This document shows positions 17,662-20,198 of a DNA stretch of 20,198 nucleotides, piece by piece; the stretch's first letter is position 1, and each line of letters starts with the position of its first letter. The notes beneath the pieces are model-generated. The model did no database searches. It saw only the letters and a list, made by a program, of their open reading frames with translations, and had not been told where the DNA came from. The translations under genes and the position numbers were made by a program. Source of the stretch: Burkholderiales bacterium (GTDB taxonomy: Bacteria; Pseudomonadota; Gammaproteobacteria; Burkholderiales; Burkholderiaceae_C); assembly GCA_025352345.1 (NCBI GenBank), contig JANXTP010000379.1, positions 1 through 20,198 of the forward strand, written 5' to 3'.

Positions 17662-17676
17662 CGGTTCAATGAACCG
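17662..17676. promoter_or_regulatory. 15-bp palindrome upstream of the helicase gene
   Basis: CGGTTCA (17662-17668) and TGAACCG (17670-17676) are perfect inverted repeats around one A. The size suits a dimeric repressor site or a tight RNA hairpin. It lies 63-77 bp upstream of the helicase start. Confidence 0.35.
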
Positions 17677-18015
17677 ACAAGGTCAGGTCGCTGAGAGAAG
17701 GTTCGCTTTGAGAACGGTGAAGCGGAACAGTCAAGCGACGGCATCGCCGCCGACCGTTGCCTGCTGATGCCATCGGGTGACGGCACCGGCTCAAAGCGCT
17801 ATCGAGGCCTGCCGCACTGAACAACGTGGGCTGACTCGAACGAGGTCAGAGGGGATGAACGAGCATCGATCACAACAACTGCGCCGATGGACTGGCGAGG
17901 GATCGTCGATGCGAGCGAAGCCTTGGAGTTTACCCTGAATCTGTGCCATCGAGAAGCCCTTAACGCCGTCCGTGCAACGCATGCGGTCGAGCGCGCGCCC
18001 CGAGACACTCACACC

Positions 18016-18063
18016 ATCGATTTGAATACCGTCATACGGTAAGATGATCGATATGAATACCGT
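18016..18063 (+). promoter_or_regulatory. Repeat-rich operator/promoter of the toxin-antitoxin pair
   Basis: Two direct copies of a 17-mer differ at one base: ATCGATTTGAATACCGT (18016-18032) and ATCGATATGAATACCGT (18047-18063). The second copy contains the antitoxin ATG at 18053. Between them, TACCGT-CAT-ACGGTA (18027-18041) is a perfect inverted repeat. TAAGAT at 18040-18045 could be a -10 box, which would put transcription start at or next to the ATG, fitting the absence of a Shine-Dalgarno. AbrB-type antitoxins usually bind their own promoter. Confidence 0.6.
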
Positions 18064-18262
18064 TACCGTTTCACCCAAATTTCAGGTCGTCATCCCGCTG
18101 GAGGTGCGTCGCCGCATGAAGCTCGAGCCCGGGGCGAAATTGATGGTGGTCGAGTTCAACGGGGGCCTGCGGCTGGTGCCGATGAAGCCACCGTCCGCGT
18201 TGCGCGGCATTGCCCGCGGTATCAGCGCGGAGCTCGACAGCGAGCCGGACCGCGTGCTGTGA
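18053..18262 (+). CDS. AbrB/MazE-type antitoxin (VapB-like)
   Basis: A 69-residue DNA-binding antitoxin. The SpoVT/AbrB swapped-hairpin fold is clear: MNTVTVSPKFQVVIPLEVRR, then MKLEPGAKLMVVEFNGGLRLVPM. The C-terminal tail (GIARGISAELDSEPDRVL) would bind and block the toxin. I chose the ATG at 18053 because it gives the usual family N-terminus; ATG at 18044 adds only MID. It overlaps the toxin start as GTGA, so the two are co-translated. Autorepression through the duplicated repeats is likely. Confidence 0.88.
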   Translation: MNTVTVSPKFQVVIPLEVRRRMKLEPGAKLMVVEFNGGLRLVPMKPPSALRGIARGISAELDSEPDRVL

Positions 18263-18687
18263 AGCCGCTCGGAGTGAAGGCGCTTTCATCGCGTCGTGCA
18301 TCGCCACGCGTCGTCGCTGTCAAACCAATCGTTCTCGATTCATCGTGCTGGATCGAATACTTCGCAGACACCGACCGCGCCGACCTGTTTGCATCGGCCA
18401 TTGAATCGCCCGAGTTGTTGATCGTCCCAGTGCTGACCGTCTACGAAGTCATTAAGAAGCTATCGCGTGACGCGGGCGAAGAAGTGGCCACGGCGGCGCT
18501 GTCATTGATGCAACGCGGTCGGGTGGTGCCCATCGACCTGAATGTCGCATTGGAGGCGACAGTGAATGGTCTGCCGATGGCCGACAGCTTGATCTACGCA
18601 ACGGCCTTGCATCACGACGCGTTGCTGTGGACGCAGGACGCCCATTTTGAAGGCCTGCCCAGCGTGAACTACTTCCGCAAGCTATGA
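18259..18687 (+). CDS. PIN-domain toxin (VapC-like ribonuclease)
   Basis: A 142-residue PIN-fold Mg-dependent ribonuclease that would cut RNA and stop growth unless bound by the antitoxin. Acidic active-site residues are D27 in IVLDSSCWIEYF, E63 in LTVYEVIKKL, D109 in GLPMADSLIYATA and D127 in WTQDAHFEGL. The domain itself begins only around residue 22, so starting at the GTG at 18259 gives an unusual 20-residue basic extension; a GTG at 18274 shortens it by five residues. No ATG, GTG or TTG lies closer. All catalytic residues are present, so it looks functional. The cellular target is unknown. Confidence 0.88.
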   Translation: MKPLGVKALSSRRASPRVVAVKPIVLDSSCWIEYFADTDRADLFASAIESPELLIVPVLTVYEVIKKLSRDAGEEVATAALSLMQRGRVVPIDLNVALEATVNGLPMADSLIYATALHHDALLWTQDAHFEGLPSVNYFRKL

Positions 18688-18782
18688 GACCAAGTACGCC
18701 TTGCCTCTGAAGTGCGTAACACACCAATCAATGATCGTTGTGACATTAGCTGCGCCCGTAAAAACATAGCGGTTAAGTACAG

Positions 18783-18791
18783 TTCTGCACT
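18783..18791 (+). repeat. Left copy of a 9-bp direct repeat flanking the AT-rich insert
   Basis: TTCTGCACT occurs here and again at 19881-19889, close to the left and right edges of the AT-rich stretch. With one mismatch the match extends by three more bases (TTCTGCACTgAT and TTCTGCACTcAT). It may be a target-site duplication or recombination scar, but a 9-mer can match by chance. Confidence 0.3.
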
Positions 18792-18799
18792 GATATAAA
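18791..18799 (+). promoter_or_regulatory. Extended -10 promoter candidate for the nuclease-like gene
   Basis: TGATATAAA matches the extended -10 form TGnTATAAT at all but the last base. The weak upstream GTTAAG (18772-18777) is a poor -35, as tolerated by extended -10 promoters. Transcription from here would give a leader of about 43 nt before the ATG at 18849. Confidence 0.4.
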
Positions 18800-18848
18800 T
18801 AACACCACTGCACAGCCCTTCCATATATATTAAATCGGGCCTGAAATA

Positions 18849-19418
18849 ATGCACAATGCCCTCGAAGACCTAGCGAAAACTCTATCGCTTAAAGCAGCAT
18901 CCGAGCCCTTCTTCACTTTATCCGAAGGATTAATTAAGGTCAGAGCGATTGAATCAGCTTTAGATTTGGGTTGGACCTTACAAGAAGGTGCGCCAGCGCC
19001 TGGATCAGCATTCACGATACGCACAGGGGAAATCGGAATAACAATTTCGCGAGAGCTCCGGAGACTAACAGTTTTGGACGGCTCTGCTGACATGTATGTC
19101 ATAGAACCGTTCGAAATGATGCTTGAAATAAAAGCGCGCCCAGATGTTGGTAGCAAGGCCCATGCACAGTTCGAACAGATCATGCTAGATATTAACCGGG
19201 TTGCCACAACGCCTAAAATGGCTCTTCTCTTCGTTTTTGATCAAGATATTTATTCTTCTTTTTCAGGGGAACGTTCATCTGCGAAAGGAAGACCATCACT
19301 GCATAAAAATTGGTCCAATGCCATATTTCCCCGATATGCCGATGTTCTTGAGCTAGAGAAGCTGAACCGCCAAACTAATTTGGCAGGCAGCGCAATTGAA
19401 TTTTATTTATTTCTATAA
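18849..19418 (+). CDS. Unrecognised AT-rich gene; possible PD-(D/E)XK nuclease-fold protein
   Basis: A 189-residue protein with no family I can name. Residues 77-97 (DGSADMYVIEPFEMMLEIKAR) give D81, then E93-x-K95 at the end of a hydrophobic strand, followed by a helix with Q108 and then strand ALLFVFDQD. This order (acidic residue, strand with E-x-K, helix, strand) is what PD-(D/E)XK nucleases show, as in restriction or repair enzymes. E36 in a preceding helix could be the motif I acid. Codon use and base composition are strikingly AT-rich compared with neighbours, pointing to transfer. There is no good Shine-Dalgarno. No methyltransferase is adjacent, so a classical restriction pair is not visible. 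The nuclease call is inference. Confidence 0.7.
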   Translation: MHNALEDLAKTLSLKAASEPFFTLSEGLIKVRAIESALDLGWTLQEGAPAPGSAFTIRTGEIGITISRELRRLTVLDGSADMYVIEPFEMMLEIKARPDVGSKAHAQFEQIMLDINRVATTPKMALLFVFDQDIYSSFSGERSSAKGRPSLHKNWSNAIFPRYADVLELEKLNRQTNLAGSAIEFYLFL

Positions 19419-19478
19419 AAAATCCAATAGGCGCAAAGAGAATATTAGTCATAGGCGCTCGCTCAGATGCGGATTTTT
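19418..19478. repeat. Inverted and direct repeats after the nuclease-like gene
   Basis: AAAAATCC (19418-19425) and GGATTTTT (19471-19478) are an 8-bp inverted repeat around a 45-base interior that holds two copies of ATAGGCGC (19427-19434 and 19451-19458). It could be a loose transcription terminator or a recombination-type structure. It begins exactly at the stop codon of the nuclease-like gene. Confidence 0.35.
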
Positions 19479-19564
19479 AACTTTTAGCAGCCCCTTTTGA
19501 CTTGCGCACGTCAATAGCCGAATGATGCGGCCTTTCAATTTTTATTTTCCACATAGGAGTTTAA

Positions 19565-19810
19565 ATGTTTTCTATTTATAGTCCGCTACCATATCATAAA
19601 GCAGGAGATTATCCTATTTCTCCATTCATTCATATCGCGGCGGACGGTGTTTGCAACGACATCGGAAAATCTATTCTCACCCCTCAGCTTATGACTGATT
19701 CAGAAATTGATCCTCAAATCAATGCTCTGATTGCTGAGCTTGAGAAGCTTCGCAAGTCGGCAAAGGCAGACCTTCTCAAGAGAAAAAGACTCACTCTCAC
19801 ACCGGACTGA
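19565..19810 (+). CDS. Small hypothetical protein, 81 residues
   Basis: I do not recognise it. AGGAG at 19555-19559 with 5-nt spacing to the ATG is the best ribosome binding site in the AT-rich stretch and supports real translation. The protein has a mixed N-terminal half with prolines and aromatic residues (MFSIYSPLPYHKAGDYPISPF) and a C-terminal amphipathic, Lys- and Leu-rich helix (INALIAELEKLRKSAKADLLKRKR), possibly a coiled coil or nucleic-acid-contacting tail. There is no membrane segment. It shares the AT-rich composition of the nuclease-like gene before it and may be its partner. Confidence 0.6.
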   Translation: MFSIYSPLPYHKAGDYPISPFIHIAADGVCNDIGKSILTPQLMTDSEIDPQINALIAELEKLRKSAKADLLKRKRLTLTPD

Positions 19811-19880
19811 CTCGTAACTCCACAGGTGAAGCTTTAGGGGGTATACACAGGATCGTTAAACACCCCTTACTCCCGCTGAT

Positions 19881-19889
19881 TTCTGCACT
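19881..19889 (+). repeat. Right copy of the 9-bp direct repeat
   Basis: TTCTGCACT, identical to 18783-18791, ending one base before the start codon of the DUF3717-DUF1289 gene. Base composition returns to GC-rich immediately after it. Confidence 0.3.
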
Positions 19890-19890
19890 C

Positions 19891-20198
19891 ATGGCTGGCA
19901 TCCACATCACCGACATCGAAGCCGCCATCAACTGGTGGCGCGAGCGCTCTCCGTCGCCTGACGGCATCACCGCCTGCCGCGAGGTGCGGGCGCTGGCCGA
20001 GGTGTACGCGCTGATGGTGTACTACCACGAGCACGAGTGCGACGACGCCAGCATGCCGGCCGCAGCGCGCGACGCTTGGCTGGCCTGGTACCAGACCACG
20101 CCCGACGCCCCCTGCATCGCGATCTGCTCGACCAGCCAGGGCGACACCGTCTGCAAAGGCTGCGGGCGCAGCTTCGACGAGGTGCAGAACTGGACGGT
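19891..20198 (+). CDS. DUF3717-DUF1289 fusion protein (3' partial)
   Basis: An open frame from the ATG at 19891 to the window end with no stop: 102 complete codons. Residues 3-60 (IHITDIEAAINWWRERSPS...ALAEVYALMVYYHEH) match DUF3717, a small family seen in Burkholderiales. Residues from about 73 (APCIAICSTSQGD...CKGCGRSFDEVQNWT) match DUF1289, a short Cys-rich domain (C75, C79, C88 and C91) probably binding metal or an Fe-S cluster. The two families are more familiar to me as separate small proteins. Function is unknown. Base composition is that of the chromosome, unlike the insert just before it. Confidence 0.8.
   Translation, partial: MAGIHITDIEAAINWWRERSPSPDGITACREVRALAEVYALMVYYHEHECDDASMPAAARDAWLAWYQTTPDAPCIAICSTSQGDTVCKGCGRSFDEVQNWT

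Larger units (their letters stand above)
17600..18015. other. Gene-free region between helicase and toxin-antitoxin genes
   Basis: Both adjacent genes read away from this stretch. The half near the helicase contains a hairpin and a palindrome listed separately. I found no tRNA or RNA family I can name. A 95-codon frame on the minus strand (17791-18078) has no recognisable protein and overlaps the antitoxin start, so I do not call it. Confidence 0.5.

Noticed and set aside
17791..18078. 95-codon minus-strand frame overlapping the antitoxin start
   Set aside because: No recognisable domain, no clear ribosome binding site, and it crosses the antitoxin operator region.

Overview
The window is a GC-rich chromosomal segment of a betaproteobacterium, most likely of the order Burkholderiales. 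The clues are the intracellular polyhydroxybutyrate depolymerase of the Cupriavidus PhaZa1 type, the DUF3717 protein at the right edge, the short RsxB-like ferredoxin near nth, and the DUF1328/DUF883/YqjE-like envelope-stress cluster. I saw no rRNA, tRNA, insertion sequence, CRISPR array or replication origin.

Layout, left to right. (1) 1-507: the 3' part of a SOUL haem-binding-type gene, convergent with uvrB (minus). uvrB diverges from a class I aromatic/aspartate aminotransferase gene that ends at a clear intrinsic terminator. (2) 4200-8899: a tightly packed plus-strand run of phaZ, an rsxB-like ferredoxin, a B12-binding-type radical SAM protein and nth. The gap after phaZ is 4 nt, and the next two junctions are stop/start overlaps. 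An FKBP-type prolyl isomerase and a transglutaminase-like protein follow. (3) 10463-12935: a signalling block with a stand-alone receiver protein, a NarL-type response regulator on the minus strand, and a divergent CHASE3 sensor histidine kinase. (4) 13123-16078: small envelope or stress proteins (DUF1328, DUF883/ElaB-like, YqjE-like, an unknown 201-residue membrane protein, a BON-domain lipoprotein), then a YihY/BrkB membrane protein and a bidirectional terminator shared with a convergent DEAD-box RNA helicase. (5) 18053-18687: an AbrB-fold antitoxin and PIN-domain toxin pair with a repeat-rich control region. (6) About 18770-19850: an obviously AT-rich insert with two unrecognised genes. One carries a plausible PD-(D/E)XK nuclease signature, and the insert is bounded by a short direct repeat. 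(7) From 19891: a GC-rich gene for a DUF3717-DUF1289 fusion that runs off the window.

How the genes may work together. The RsxB-like protein has no membrane anchor and no other Rnf/Rsx subunits beside it, and it lies directly before a radical SAM gene, so it may supply electrons to that enzyme; nth encodes another [4Fe-4S] protein. The kinase and NarL-type regulator look like a cognate pair, with the stand-alone receiver as a possible third partner. The toxin-antitoxin pair beside the AT-rich insert suggests accessory DNA and possibly a defence role, but that is inference. The best candidates for something undescribed are the rsxB/radical-SAM/nth unit and the AT-rich insert with its nuclease-like protein.
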